A DNA stretch of 64,000 nucleotides, from NCBI GenBank assembly GCA_034509495.1, contig CM067504.1, positions 6,665,256 through 6,729,255 of the forward strand, read 5' to 3'. Below are positions 13,246 through 27,482 of this stretch, one piece after another. The notes under the pieces are model-generated. The model was not told the DNA's origin. It made no database searches and saw only the letters and a list, made by a program, of their open reading frames with translations. The DNA is from Acestrorhynchus altus. Lineage: Eukaryota; Chordata; Actinopteri; Characiformes; Acestrorhynchidae. The translations under genes and the position numbers were made by a program. Numbering within the stretch: position 1 is the first letter of the stretch; each line of letters starts with the position of its first letter.

Positions 13246-13251
13246 AATAAA
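13246..13251 (+). promoter_or_regulatory. Polyadenylation signal, aldh1l1
   Basis: AATAAA about 740 nt after the stop codon, in an AT-rich stretch, followed by TG-rich sequence within 40 nt. It is the first canonical hexamer after the stop. Alternatives lie at 13604 and 13789. Confidence 0.5.
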
Positions 13252-14351
13252 TTCACTGAGCACAGTTGCTTTGGGCTGTAGTCTTGTCTATGGTTGTCTG
13301 TTTATTTTACTGCAGTGAAGCTAATCTATGAAATGAAAACACCGTTATTTTAATATTGTGTTCACTTACATTGTGAACTCAGTTTGCTGTACAGTGTATC
13401 AGGGGTGTTTCTGGACAGCTGCACCCCTCTGCTTACCAATCAGTTATAGGGACAAAACTGCATTTAGTAAAAAGCCTGTTAAACACTGAACAGATGACGT
13501 GACTGAACACTAAAGTTGGTTTTACTCTGAATGAACACATTAACACTGAAGACATTTTTATTCATTTTATTATTCATTTTATTTTTATGCGATTTTCTGA
13601 AGAAATAAAAACTACATCCACAATTCTTGCATGAAATATTTCAGTTGCTGCATAAAAATGCATCAGATTTCATTAGAGATTGTGATTTAGTCTTTGGATC
13701 GTCCGTTCCTGTTAGCTAGATACAGGCTATATCACAATGTGCATTTTGTAAGCTTGTGTTATCAGTGTCCCTTTTCCTAGCCAGCATAAATAAAGCCTAT
13801 TTTGATATTATTATGCTTTTGCTTTAGTGGTATTTTAATTGTTTATCTGGTTGGAGTGGCTTTAACCAAAACATACAGCTGTGAGTAATCATTACCTTCC
13901 CTGTTGTGTAGTTGACTTTCCTTTTAAATAGTTATGAATGTTTATTACTCCATGCAAACAACAACTGAAAGCATTAGCTGCTTTTCAAAAGACGCTACGG
14001 CACGATGGGGAATAAACTGTGGTAATGTATCGTGATGTGTCTTGTAGTTCTGCAAAACAAATCTGTAATGAAACTGACTTCAGTGCTGTGATTTTAGTGG
14101 GCCACAGTGGGGCTGGGTTTGGAGTATAAACAGAGTGATATGGGCTGAGGCAATACTGTTTAACAAAGTTTTAAATAATGTTCTGTTTCAATTTTGCAGA
14201 AACCTGTTTGCTCCCTTGCTCTGCTCCTGCCCCTGCTCTCAGCTCCTCCTCTATTCTGCCCCCCTCCTCCTCCCCCGTCTGCTCTCTCGCATGCACACTA
14301 TGCAGGGGACATAAGACTAATAACGTGGGTACAAAGTAGAAATGAAGTTCC

Positions 14352-14656
14352 ATCCATTTTCTGAACCACGTATTCCTGAATAGGGTCACGGGTGAGCCGG
14401 TGCCCAGCCGGCAACTCTGAGCACAAGGGCGGGAAACAACCCTAGACAGGGCACTAGTCCATTTGTAGGGTGCACACACACACACATCCACACACTAAGG
14501 GCCACTTTAGAGTCACCAATTCACCTACCATGCATGTCTTTTGGACTGTGGGGGAAACCGGAGTACCCGGCAGAAACCCACGCGAACACGGGAAGAACAT
14601 ACAAACTCCACACAGAAACTTCCCAGGTCACCCCACCTGGGGATCGAACCCAGGTC
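14352..14656 (-). mobile_element. V-SINE (DANA/HE1-like), head truncated
   Basis: The minus strand reads box-B-like GGGTTCGATCCCCAGGTGG, then the V-SINE core (CATGTTCTTCCCGTGTTCGC, GGTTTCCCCCACAGTCCAAA), and ends in ATTCAGGAATACGTGGTTCA and ATGGATGG. The tRNA box A end is missing. Intergenic between aldh1l1 and slc41a3. Confidence 0.85.
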
Positions 14657-15178
14657 CAGTAATGAAGTTCTTTATTTACATTTCAAAGTGTGTAAATATT
14701 GTAAAAGAGAAATTTTAATGGGGTGTCCTAATTTTTTTTTTTCACATCATTCATCACCATTCAGCTAAAAAATGCAGGGATTTGATTTTATGTCTGTATT
14801 GCCCAGCCCTAGGTCTCAGAACCATTTTACTGGGGCATGTGTCTAATGATGCCCCTGCTGTGTTATCCTGAAGTCAGTGACCTCTTCATCTGGTCTGATT
14901 GACAAACAAGATGTAGACAGGGCCCTCCCATAATCTGATGTTCTAGCTCAGGGGGCAAGCCGTTATGATTTCTTCTTCAAAAGAAAGGATTGATGTGTAC
15001 TGGAGTGGATCTCAGCGCATTACTGGATTCTGATATTACTGGAAAAGTCTTATTCATAGATTAGGATAGTGCACATTTGCCTGATTTCCTTTCTGTTGAT
15101 ATGAACACTGCACACAGGACAAGACTAGGTTAAAGGTTTTGAAGCCTGCTGGATTGCTGGAGATGTTTCTGTCTGAAG

Positions 15179-18100
15179 ATGTCTGTTACGACTGCAGAAT
15201 CTTTCTCAGTCATTGTTCAGCAGGTGCTTTTTCCTTTTCTCCTGGCTGGACAGGGAATGATTTTTGCTGGAATTGTGCTGGATGAAGTACAGGTTAGTGC
15301 TGAGTTTGTTTCAACTTGCTCAGTTATTTATATCAGGCTCTGTCAGCACTGGTCCAAGAGGCACCCCTCCCATGCATGTTTTTAAATACCTCTCTGTAAC
15401 ACACGTCCTGCAACTCTGAAGGGCTTGTTAAGGGTCTGATTAGTTGAGTGTGTTGGGAGCAGGGAAAGCATGCAGGGTAGGGGTGCCTCTGGGACCAGGA
15501 TTGAACACTGATTTATATTTTGTTTCTTTTCGTTTCCTTTAGCTGTTAAAAGAAAAATTACAATCTTTACTGAGTACGGCCATTTGGGCTCATTTATGTA
15601 ATATACTGATGTTTCTTTTGTGACCCAACAGTAGATGTCACGATCACCCTGACATGCAGTCTGACCATTTGACCAGAGTTCAGGGATTTTGCTACAGATC
15701 AAACAGCAGTGCAGGAGAATAGCAAATTGTAAGGCAGACTCTAAAGCAAAGGCCCACTTATTTGATCTGGTAAATAAAATGTCTGTTTTATATATTTGCT
15801 GTCAAAACCTCAGGACAAGGCTAATGTTCATCAGAGAGCACTTGGACACAGACCAGGACTTCTGGAACAATGAGCTTTGGACAGATGAATCGTTTTTTTT
15901 ATTACAGCAGGATTTTCTTTCATACAGACCTTCCATGAAGATCAAAATTACTTTGAACTCTTCTGATGGTAGATGCTGTACAACATTAACTGTGGCAAGA
16001 GCTAACAACTCAGTTTTCAAATGCTAGCTTGATTCATTTAAGTGACTTAAATGACTTAATGACTTACAGGGGTTGGACAATGAAACTGAAACACCTGTCA
16101 TCTTAGTGTGGGAGGATTCATGGCTAAATTGGAGCAGCCTGGTGGCCGAGCTTCATTAATTGCTCATTGCACCAGTAAGAGCAGAGTGTGAAGGTTCAAA
16201 TAGCAAGTAAGAGCACAGTTTTGCTCCAAATATTGCAATGAACACAACATTATGGGGGACATACCAGAGTTCAAAAGAGGACAAATTGTTGGTGCACGTC
16301 TTGCTGGCGCATCTGTGACCAAGACAGCAAGTCTTTGTGATGTATCAAGAGCCACGGTATCCAGGGTAACGTCAGCACCACCAAGAAGGACCAACCACAT
16401 TCAACAGGATTAACCGTGGACGCAAGAGGAAGCTGTCTGAAAGGGATGTTGGGGTGTTAACCCGGATTGTATCCTAAAAATGTCATTTCCGATACGAATT
16501 GATGCTGTATTGGCCGCAAAAGGAGGCCCTTGAACACCATACTAATCAACTCAGAAAACCAGGTGTTTCAGTTTCATTGTCCAACCCCTGTAAATGTTCT
16601 CCATTTGTAAATGGTTTAGTAGAGAGTGGAGCAACTGATTTCTAACCATTCTAACCATTCTAAGATTTTTTAACCATCTTCATATTCCTCTACATCCTTC
16701 TTTCTGAAGGCCTCAGACACCTCTTTGGATCTGGCCATGGTGACTCTCTACAGTGTTCAGAGCATGCTGGCATGTCAACAAATCAAGAGCAAACCAAGCT
16801 AATATCTGAGGTTTAAATGAAACTCCTCCAAAATCTTCTCTAACCATGTCCTAAACATCTGCACCTGACTCTAATTGTAGAGTTTAAGCAGTAATAAATG
16901 TGGGGGAAGTTTTATTTGTTTAGTTATATCACCTTCTCTCCATCTCTCAATATGCTTGTGTTTTTATGGGATATGACTCTACAGAGCTGTTGTCTAAAGA
17001 ACTACTGATAAGGGAACAAAATCATTATCATTAAGTGTCCTTTCAGTGTCAGTGCTAATGAGCTTACTTACTAAAGAATAAAAATAAGACCTGTTCTGTA
17101 ACAGCTCAGTGTGTGTCCAGCATTCTTATCTCGACCTTTAACTTCAAACTCACAAAAGCAGTGGAGTGACTCTGAATACTAATACGCCAACCTCAAGGTG
17201 TCATTGCATGTCATAGCTGCATAATGCATTATACTGCTTGCGTAATCATTTAATGTATGGGATCTAAATTTAGCTTTGTACTTTCATTACTATATTCCCA
17301 GATCATATTTCATTAGAATATATTTATTTTAACTATTTTACACTTATAAGATTGATGGTTTTGTAAGCTATAGCAACTACACATTCAACGGGATCTAACG
17401 TGGTACCAACCATGGATTGCAAGCTTGAAAAATCTGATACTAAGACACACAAATATAACACATTTGAAAAGTTCAAATGTTCAGCAGGCCTTCAATAATG
17501 ATTAGATACCTTCTGAAGGTATCCTGGGTTGAGATCTCTGAAGGTATCTTGATGTTAGCAGCAGATCCTTAAAGTGTTGTGATTTATGAGATGGAGAATC
17601 CATTGACCTCATCAGTGAGCCTTGGACAACCATGACCCTGTTGCAGATTCATCAGTTGTTCTGACTCTTCATTTGCTGCCTTAAATTTACTACATTTCCA
17701 AATGTTTGTGGACACTCCTTCGAATGAACGTAATCAGCTAATTTAAGTTGAGTATCCTATTGAATATCATATCATTGTGGATATCAAGAAGGGCTGCGAA
17801 TGATCACCAAGAATTGAAATGTATTTGGCACAGGTCAATGAAATGTTTAGACAGAGCAGTGGACCCAACCCACACCAGTATGAAACCACCACTTGCCTAC
17901 AAATTGCCTTGTTGACAATTGAGGTCCATGGCTTCATGGGGTCTGTGCGACACATGAACCCCATCATGAGCCTAAAACAATTAATACCACGACTCATCGG
18001 ACCATACTACAAATTGCTGTCCCTCCAGTTAGCAATCTCACGAGCCCATATGAGGCTTCATGTTTGGCGTTGTAGTGTTAACAAGGGCACCATTGTGGGT

Positions 18101-19289
18101 TTTCCTCTGCCATGTTCCATGGAAGCTACGGAACGCTTCACTGAGATGCAGGATATGCACGTGGGGCTTTTGCTTTGAATGTGGATATGATTTCTGCCAG
18201 AGTTGCCTGTTTGTTCGCATGACCAGACACTACTGATTACAATCATTAAGCACATGTAGGCAGCCACTGCATTGTCCACTATGGGTGATAATGCCTTCTC
18301 ACTTGGGTGTTCCTGGTGTACGCGTGACACTGTAGATCAAGACATGTTAATTGCATGCACGTGTTTTGGTCCTCTGAGGTAACATGTCGTGATCAATTTT
18401 CGTACTGCTGTCCCATGACTTTTGCCATGTCAGTGTAGTGGTTTCATGCATTTGAACAGTCGCATGCAGGGCTGACGAGCTGATTTTATGAGTGGGCACA
18501 ATGCCTGAGCATAGACAACTGGGAATTGTCTGGGTACATGCTGTCTGCAACTCACGTCAGCATCTAGGTGGTAGCAGGTGTTTTTGGTGCAATGGTCTTT
18601 TTATGTAAGAGGTCCTCCCAAAGACAGAAAAAGCATTCGGACTCACTGCACATCACATGATCTCATACTGCAGTGAATTTAAACTTTAATCCCTTGAACT
18701 TTAAGGGTCCAGCAGAGGTTCGATATGTTCCTAGAGGCCTTATTCATAAACAGCCATCCTTTATATTAATATTAGTGAGCTGTATAATAATTCTAATGAG
18801 TTCACTTAATTTGCATTGATGTAGAGTCAGTGTGCATTGAACAAGAGGTGCCTCCTCACACTCACCCAGTCTTTCCTGCAGAATGGGACAGGACACCATG
18901 TCTCAGTCTCCTACGTCATGACTCAGGTTCATATTTGTGCTGAGTCACTGTCCACTGTCTGTTACTGCCCTACAGCTGTCCTCTGGAATTAACTGTGAGA
19001 GAGGACAATCCATGCCTCTTTCACAAAAGAGAGCCGGCTTCTGAGAAGTGGGGGAGACACTGCTGAACGAAGGCCATACGGGAAAGAGAAAGGTCATGAA
19101 AGGATACAGGTGATTGTATCTCTTCAGGAGAATGGGAGAATGCCCATGTGTGAGTGCACATGTCGATGGACACCTGTCTGCGGGGAACACAGTGGATGGA
19201 GGAAGGGAGGAAAGACATCATTCTGATTACAAAGGGGTGCTATAATACACTGAGGAGAGAGAAGGAGAAAAGTCAGCCACCTCATCCCT

Positions 19290-19335
<46 letters not shown>

Positions 19336-19346
19336 GAGTCACCAAG

Positions 19347-19398
<52 letters not shown>

Positions 19399-21756
19399 AA
19401 GAGAGGAGAGAACGAGACAGACATCCACCTCTGGAGGACCACCCGCCACTCTCCCATCTGCATCCCTTCAGGACTCTCTAAATACCTCTTGGATAAAACT
19501 GCTCTGGTCAGCTCTGCTCCACTGGGATCACTTGGACCAGGAGAGTAAATGAGTGCAAATGAGTTTCCTTGAGCAGAAATCTCATTCCAGACGTTTAAAC
19601 TTTGCTGGATCGGTGCTCTGTGTGTGTGTGTGATACGAGATCATGAGGGGGGACCTGCTGCAGAGCGTGACCGCTGATCAGCGGAGGACACACTCGACAG
19701 AGAAGAAGCTGGCCGCATTTTGGGTGTCTCTATCACATCGTACCAGAACCTTTTTCAGACCTAGACAGCATTGTGGCTTCCATAGGAGTCCATCTGTGGC
19801 AAGACTGCTAAAGAGTGAAGTGTAAGAGTGTGTGTGTGTGTAAATGTGTGTGTGGAAGAGAGAGCAGGTTGAGTCAAAAACTCAGGGGGGGTGTAGGAAT
19901 TGTACACTGAAAAAGTAATGCACTGAATGGACTTGATTCAGGTGTGCATGTGAAATAAGCTCCCTGAGCATGTATGACCACTGCGATTTGATTTGACATG
20001 GACTGGACAATTTCTGGATGTATGTGATATCAATGTTCAATCACTATTGGATTAAAAAGTTGCTCAGTTTGGACAGATTGGATGCTTTCCTTGGCGTTCA
20101 CTCGTTGGTACAGGTAGTCCTACAGATTTTCAAGAGGAATCAACTCTGCGGACTGTGAGGGCCAGTCCAGATGTGTGAATGCTCCTGAATGTTCATCATG
20201 CCAGTCGGTCTCATTTGAAGCCCTGTGAACCCGAGGGTTGTCATCTCTGGATACAGGAATAGGAATCTTACGTTCCTCGGTAAAATGATGAGGAACCATA
20301 CCAATCCATACCAATGATGACCATACCTTGGACACAGTCCTCGAGGAAGGCTTCTAGAGGTCCACAGTGAACCCGACGTCCAACTTCATTCACACGCAGG
20401 CAGAAGGCAAGAGTTGTCTGACCAGGAAACACATTTCCAGTCATGAACATTCCAGGTTCTCTTCACCCTCTGTAAGCCGGAAACGTCTGAGCAGAAGTGA
20501 GCAAAGGCTTCTTGCATGCCACTCTACTCCAGATGTTCATGTCCTGTGAGTTCTTCCAGTTGTGAAGGACTTGTGTTCTTGCCTGGAAGGAAAGCAATTT
20601 TCATTCACAGGCTGTGAAACATGCTGGCGGTTTTGTTTTTGTGGCCACAATTCTGACAAGAATTTCCTGTAGACTGGGATTTATGGCACTGCTGGTAGGT
20701 TTCTGGCAATCATTAACATCTGCTTTGTGACCCATTTTCCACACACTGCACTGTACCACCTCTTCTCAGTCTATGAATCCTGTTGCACACCCCGCAGGTA
20801 TTTTTAACATCTTCGTGTAATGCCATCTGCAGGAGCCTGAAGTTACTATAACCTTAAACAAGCAATGTGAATCATTTTTTGGTCTGGGGAATTTATATTG
20901 CATCACCATTATTGCCAAACGTAGACAAAAACATATCTCTGCTGATGTGATTTTGTTTATTCTTCTGAAAATGATGTACATGTTTGAATTAAGTACATTC
21001 AGTACATGACTTTTTCAAAATATAGCACATAATTGCAGTTTGTGCAGTAGTTTAGGGGAATAACGGGGAATTAAACTATACATGTGTGCATGTGTCCAAA
21101 CTAGAGACTGACCTCTACAGGTCCAGAATAAATCTAATATGAAAAAATCAAATTACAAATTGCATCGACAAAAGAAAGTGATGGAAAAAGGTGAAAAGCA
21201 GAACAGCAGCAGGAGGAAAAGAGGGAATCAGCAGCACCATCCGAATCCTCCAAGGAACTGTTCTTCTTTAAGATGTTGTCGAGCAAAAAGCTCGTCTGCT
21301 GCTGTCTGATTTCCGAAGCAAGGTCATTTAAAGCATTCCCAATGAGTGCAGCATCTCCTGAAGCTTTGGCTCCCAAAAATACTGTTCTATGGTGTTCTGT
21401 TCTCCAATTATGAAATCATACTGTCACCCTCTGAGCCTTCTCTCATCATAACATCACAGTCCTCCATCCTTTCACTCAGTGGACTACGGTTTTTATCACC
21501 TTGAGTTGGAGCTGAGATATGCTGGACATTGCAAGGCTTCCCCTGTAAGCTGGCACATTCAACCAGTGTCTCTTCCACAGAATTCTGTATTTGTCACTGC
21601 TCAGCTGCTGTTACTGTACCGTCTGGCAGGTATGCACACAGTGGAAGTATGCATGTGCCTAACTGAGTGAGAACATCGTGGGTTCATATAACTATTTATT
21701 CCACAGAGCAATGTAGTTTCTTCTATAAAAGGACTGCTGATTGAACCTCTATTCAG

Positions 21757-21831
<75 letters not shown>

Positions 21832-21954
21832 CAGCACTGGGACATGTTTAAGGAAAACTCTGAAGTCTTCATCTTGGTTCCTGCTCTAGTGGGCTTGAAG
21901 GGAAATCTAGAGATGACACTGGCATCCAGACTCTCCACAGCTGTAAGCATGCAC

Positions 21955-22008
<54 letters not shown>

Positions 22009-25000
22009 CAACCAAAATCACATGCTTGAACACTGCATACTGAACCGGACTTGTATGTGAGTGTGCATTCTTGTGCCATCTGCAGGAGCCTGAAGTATCA
22101 TCTTAAATATGCAAGGTGATTTTTTATTGATGTCCAGCTCTGTATTTAACACGTTTTCTGAATAATATATGTTTTGTTATATGTAGCAACATTTTTCTCC
22201 TGAAAGCTATTGAATTTTGTGAATTTTGAGGTTATATATATCAATATCTATGCAAGAAGCTACAGTGACCTTGACTGAGAGCATTGTTTAGGGGGAAACT
22301 ACAACTAGTTTTTTATATGAGATTGGGTTTATTGTATATTTTTCCAGATGAAACCACAAATTTTTTTTACTGCTTCTATCTTTGTGCCTCTTAAAATGAC
22401 AACAAAATAAAACACTTTATGTGAACATTTCTTAATGGACCTAAAAACTTTCCAGATTCTTTTTAGAGCTTCATTACAATAACATACAATAAACATTAAT
22501 TGCAAGGTTGATCTACAGTTTGGACAAAAAATGTATTTTTCATGTATTTGTATTTTTTTTTTGCCTCTTCCAGGCCAACATAGGCCTGTTGGACATCCCC
22601 AGTCAACTGTCATTAATAGTGTCCAGCAATCTGGCCCTAATCCAGGTGAGTCTCTCTCTTTCTGCACACTCACACAGCACATTGCTGCTGTCCAATGAAA
22701 ACATTTATCTCCATTTTTGTCCAATTTTAGTTGTCCTTGGGATTTGAATCCTGCAGCTGTACTCTGCATGAATACACCCTTAAAATGCCCTAAAATGAGT
22801 AACATGAGCTTTTTAGAACCTTCTCCTGTAAAGTGACTATTTTGGAGATACATGTTTTTCATTGGACTGCACTGATATCCATATTGATAGCAGCTGTGAG
22901 ACGATGACAGTATATCTATGATTCTCTGGGGCAGGTGCAGGCCACAGTGGTGGGGTTTCTGGCTGCTTTGGTTGCAGTCCTTTTGGGAGCACTGAGTAAG
23001 GACAAAATGGACCTTCAACAGGTGGCTGTGTTGTTGGCTAGTGGAGTGACCTCAGCCTTCACTGCTGCTCTGATTTTGGGTCAGCTCATGCTTTATACCT
23101 TTTCGGAGTGCAATTTGTGTAGAACAGAAGTAAAATGATACGTTCACCTAACTTTGAGGCAACTTGTTATCTTTAATAAATCTGAATAAAGTTGAATGTA
23201 CTTAACACATAATACTCACAGGGTCAGTTTACTGGACAGGGATTCGGTCTATTCCTTGACTGTATTTTCTTTTCTATGGAGGATCTGCATCAAAATAGTC
23301 CAGAACTAGGCTTAATCTCAGTCTGGGAAACCAAATACACTGTTTGAATATTTTGAGTTTTCCCAAAATTCCAAATGGTGAGTGAAACTTAACTGTTCAA
23401 GTTTTAATCTTTAATTGCTTAATTAGCTTTTATTAATCTGACAAGAGCACTGAAAGTGTAATCTTATGATGAGTGAACATTGCAGTCAGAATAGTGCCAC
23501 TTTCAGAAGCACAGGAAATGCTTGCTCTTACAGAGGTCAACACTACTGTACAGTGTCAAGCAGGCAACCATAATATACTTAATTAATAAATAATATAATA
23601 ATATCAATAATTAATCAAATTGTTAGAACCGTGGTTTGGTTCTAGGGTTCGGCTGAGTGGTTTGGCTCAGTACTAAGCTGGCACTCATTGGAGTCTAAAC
23701 GGGTGAGAAGTTGGAGACTCGTTAATCAGCTACTGCTGTCACGTGAGAGTTCAGGACGAGGCCTATACAGCAGATCTACAGTATATGTGTCAACCAGGCC
23801 TGACCTCAATGTCACAAACAGAGACATAAACATAATCTACAACTTAGGAGTCAGCTACGCAGACACAGACATGTCCCAAACTTATGCACAGACACCAGGG
23901 CCTAACAGTTCCCCTCTTTGATTCCTAAGGAATCATAGCATCAGTGCATAAGTCTAGATAGAAGTCAAACATCAGTGTAACTACAAGGGTCAGCCAACAC
24001 ACCAAAAGAATAATTAAAGCTATGATCTACAATCTGCATAATAAAGGACCTCAGACAAGAAATCAAATTTCCAAAGATACAAATCAACACAACCAGAGGA
24101 ATAATCAGTATAATCAAAGATACCGTGTGTAAGGAGTCAAATACCCGAAAACACTATACCAAGTACCCCAACACAGAACTCATAACCTCATCCTTCAACA
24201 CAGATTCAGCAACTTCCTTCATTTTATTCAGTGCTAGAGTAACATTAGAGTAATGTTAGAGTAATACATCTGATTATTTACAGAATGACTACACACAGTG
24301 AGTGAGTGGGGGAAAGACATGCATAGTATGCAAATAGATGATGCCAAGAGCCAATGGGGACGGTATGAGTTTACAGACGCAAAACAACAAATCTAATTTT
24401 ATTTAAGGCAGTGAGACGCCTCAAAGATTTGAAATGATGTGAACCCGTCCAGGTTTGCCGTGTAATGGCAAACGACTAAACTCAATTATCAACTGAGGTG
24501 ATTTCACTGAAAGATCCCGTTTAAATCTGAAAAAATGATCCCAAATGCAACAGAGTTGAATAATATATGGAATATATCCAGTTTTATGTACTTTTGACCA
24601 AATGTATTATGTAAAGGCCACCATACTTCATTAAAACAACTCAGTTCACTCAAGTACTTAGAACCAATTGGAAAAATTCATCTTAATTGGATTGAGTGTT
24701 TATCTCGTTCATTTATGAGTTTGGCTTCGTCAGATTAAATGATCCCGAATTTCTCCAATATTTAAATGATGTTAATTATTTCAAGACAGGCACTTAAGTT
24801 TTACAGCGAATGCATAATGATCTGAAAATCTAGACAAAATGTTAAAAACGTAACAGAACTCTGGTTCTGTGTTGTGTTTGTAGGGCTGGTCATGGTGGGG
24901 GTTATCATTGGATCTCGGAAGGTGGGCATCAATCCTGATAATGTGGCCACACCCATTGCTGCCAGTCTTGGTGACCTCATCACCCTCTCACTGCTTGCAG

Positions 25001-27405
25001 GATTCGGCAGTTTGTTCCACCGGTTCAGAGGTTAGTTGTCCTGTTAGAACACCTCCGTTTTTAACGTCTTCTGTCTGTGTATAAGAGACTGTATAATGCT
25101 GTAGATGCAGTTCACAGTGGTAGAGCTTAGTTAGTCAGTCTGGTGGTCAGGTGTCAGGTTTAGATACAGGTTTCCGAAGATCTTCTTCTTCTTTCGGCTG
25201 CTCCCTTTAGGGGTCGCCACAGCGGATCATCTGCCTCCATCTTGCCCTATCAGCCCTATCCCCTGCCTCCTCTACTGTTACACCAACCATCTCCATGTCC
25301 AACTTCACTACATCCATAAACCTTCTCCACCAGCTCCATCTCTCCATAAATCCCCTATTACTCCTCAACATATGTCCAAACCATCTCAACCTGGCCTCTC
25401 TGGCTTTAACAGGTTTCCTGAGATGATTTCCAAAAACACTTCTTGGGAAGTTTGAATCGGCCATTGAGGGGTGACAAACAAGTTTATGAGTAATATTGTA
25501 AGATGCTCTTGATAAGAGCATCAAAGAAAACATTTTTTAGGATGTTTGAGGACGTTCTGAAGGTTGTTCTGTAATCAGACTGAATTACTTTTTTTGTATA
25601 TCATATTTATTTGAATGTTATATATTAAGGGACACGACCCAGCAAAGTAGGTGTAAACAAAAATGAAACAAGTGCACCATCCTTACTCCGTACACAAAAC
25701 AACGTCCCGCAGCTTTGCCAAGGAAACAGAAACAGGTTAATCTGGTGTTGTTAAGACTGTAAAATGTCTTGCAATCTGCTTGACTGCAGTTGTCCAGTTT
25801 CATGATAATGCTGTGCTGTTTTTCTTTTACATATTATCTATATGGTGGATCAAATTAGGACTGTATTCCCATAGTTCCATTACCATTCCAGCATCAATAT
25901 ATAATATACAGTATGTGTAACATCTTGCTTTAATGGAAGGGCAATCTAATCCACGAGTTTGATTGATTACAGCATCTTACCATTTCACACTCAACTCCTG
26001 CAACCATGAAATGTCTTTGGGCTTTACAGCCTAGTTTCAGAACTGTTTACTGGTATATACACTTAACAGGATTCCTGGGAATATCAGATTAGGGGTTTGC
26101 ATGCAGCTTTCTGCAGTTGTGTCATTTGGATCAGTGCTCTTAACAAATGATCATTTATCCAAAGATCAGTCTCTGGCATCTTTGCTGAGTTTGTCTCATT
26201 AACATATCTCCTCATTTTGCTTCAGAATTTCCAGTTTCATTGCTTGAAAAGCCACCAAACTTGAGTGTTTCTTGTGTCTAACCACTAGAAGGCAGCAGAG
26301 GATGAAAGTAATAGGTCGCAGGCTCAGCTGCAACTTCAGAACTGTTTCTGTCACATACCGTGGTCTTTATAGGTGTCTGAAATTGGTGCAATAAACAGTT
26401 CAAAAGTGCAATTATAATATGCAACACTTGTATATTGTAATATAGTTTCTTTATTATACATTCTTTATATTTATATAGTGTGTTTCTTTACTGAATTATT
26501 ATAACTTTCTACTCTGTTCTATACTGTACTGATGCTGCTACTGGAACCTTAATTTCCCTGAGGGAACCCTCCCAAGGGATCAATAAAGTTCTATCCTATC
26601 CTGAATTATTCTTTGAGCATAGTTTGGAAGTAAATATAGATCTCAACAAATGATGGAAGCCTTCAGAACACTGGAGAACTGTCCCTCAAGTCTCTTTAAC
26701 TGACCGGTTCCTGTTCTGTTGCAGACCTGTGGTTTGTGTCTACAATGACGTGTGCCATGTTCCTCCTAATGGCCCCTGTCTGTTTGGTCATCACTCGCCG
26801 CAGTCCACCAGTCAGAGAGGTGCTGAGGTCTGGATGGCAGCCTGTGATCACTGCCATGCTAATCAGCAGGTAATGGCTTAAGGACAATGTTTGCTCTGTC
26901 CACTAACGATAACACATCAGCTTCAGCATTGCGTTTATTCAAATGCAGAACATGTTCCAAACACAGTCCACACTTTTAAAATTGCACTAAAATGAAATAC
27001 TGTTTTTCTGCATGATCTTTTACAACCAGCAGGGGAAATGTTGGCCCATCCTTCAAATTATAATTCAGCTCAGTGTTGTTGTTTTCCTGCCTGCATAAAC
27101 TGCCCTTATTATGTTGGTTGCTTTTCCCTCACCCAGAAAAACACGTTGGTTGACTTTAAACTTTAAAGCTCTTACTGGCCATATGCCACCAAATTTCACA
27201 ACTATGCTCAATGAAAATAACTCAAATGACCAAATCAGTGACTGGATCGTCCTTCAGATACTAAGAGTTTTTCCTGAACTGGGAAAATCTGCTTTCAGCT
27301 ACAGTGCATCAGCACTCCACACAGCCTGTGACTGTTTTATTTCATTCTAGTCATGATTTTATTTGATTGGGGTAAGTTTTAGTTTAGTAAACTTCATTTT
27401 CTTCA

Positions 27406-27482
<77 letters not shown>

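Larger units (their letters stand above)
12509..13251 (+). other. aldh1l1: aldh1l1 3' UTR (to first AATAAA)
   Basis: Sequence from the TAA stop to the first good poly(A) hexamer, AATAAA at 13246-13251. Further AATAAA hexamers at 13604-13609 and 13789-13794 could give longer transcripts. The UTR contains a TTAA-flanked MITE at 12636-12981. Which site is used cannot be told from sequence. Confidence 0.6.

Noticed and set aside
19154..19552. 132-codon open frame with His-Thr and Arg-Glu runs
   Set aside because: The runs are the translated CA and GA microsatellites; no family resemblance.
21134..21376. Minus-strand 80-codon frame (GAKASGDAALIGNALNDL…)
   Set aside because: Composition looks protein-like and it may be a transposon gene piece, but no motif was recognised and there are no splice sites or second copy, so it is not called.
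22329..23018. 229-codon minus-strand open frame
   Set aside because: It runs antisense across two slc41a3 exons and their intron, has no recognisable domain and no splice or start context.
25207..25533. 108-codon minus-strand open frame as a gene
   Set aside because: It is the C-terminal end of an RTE LINE ORF run into unrelated sequence.
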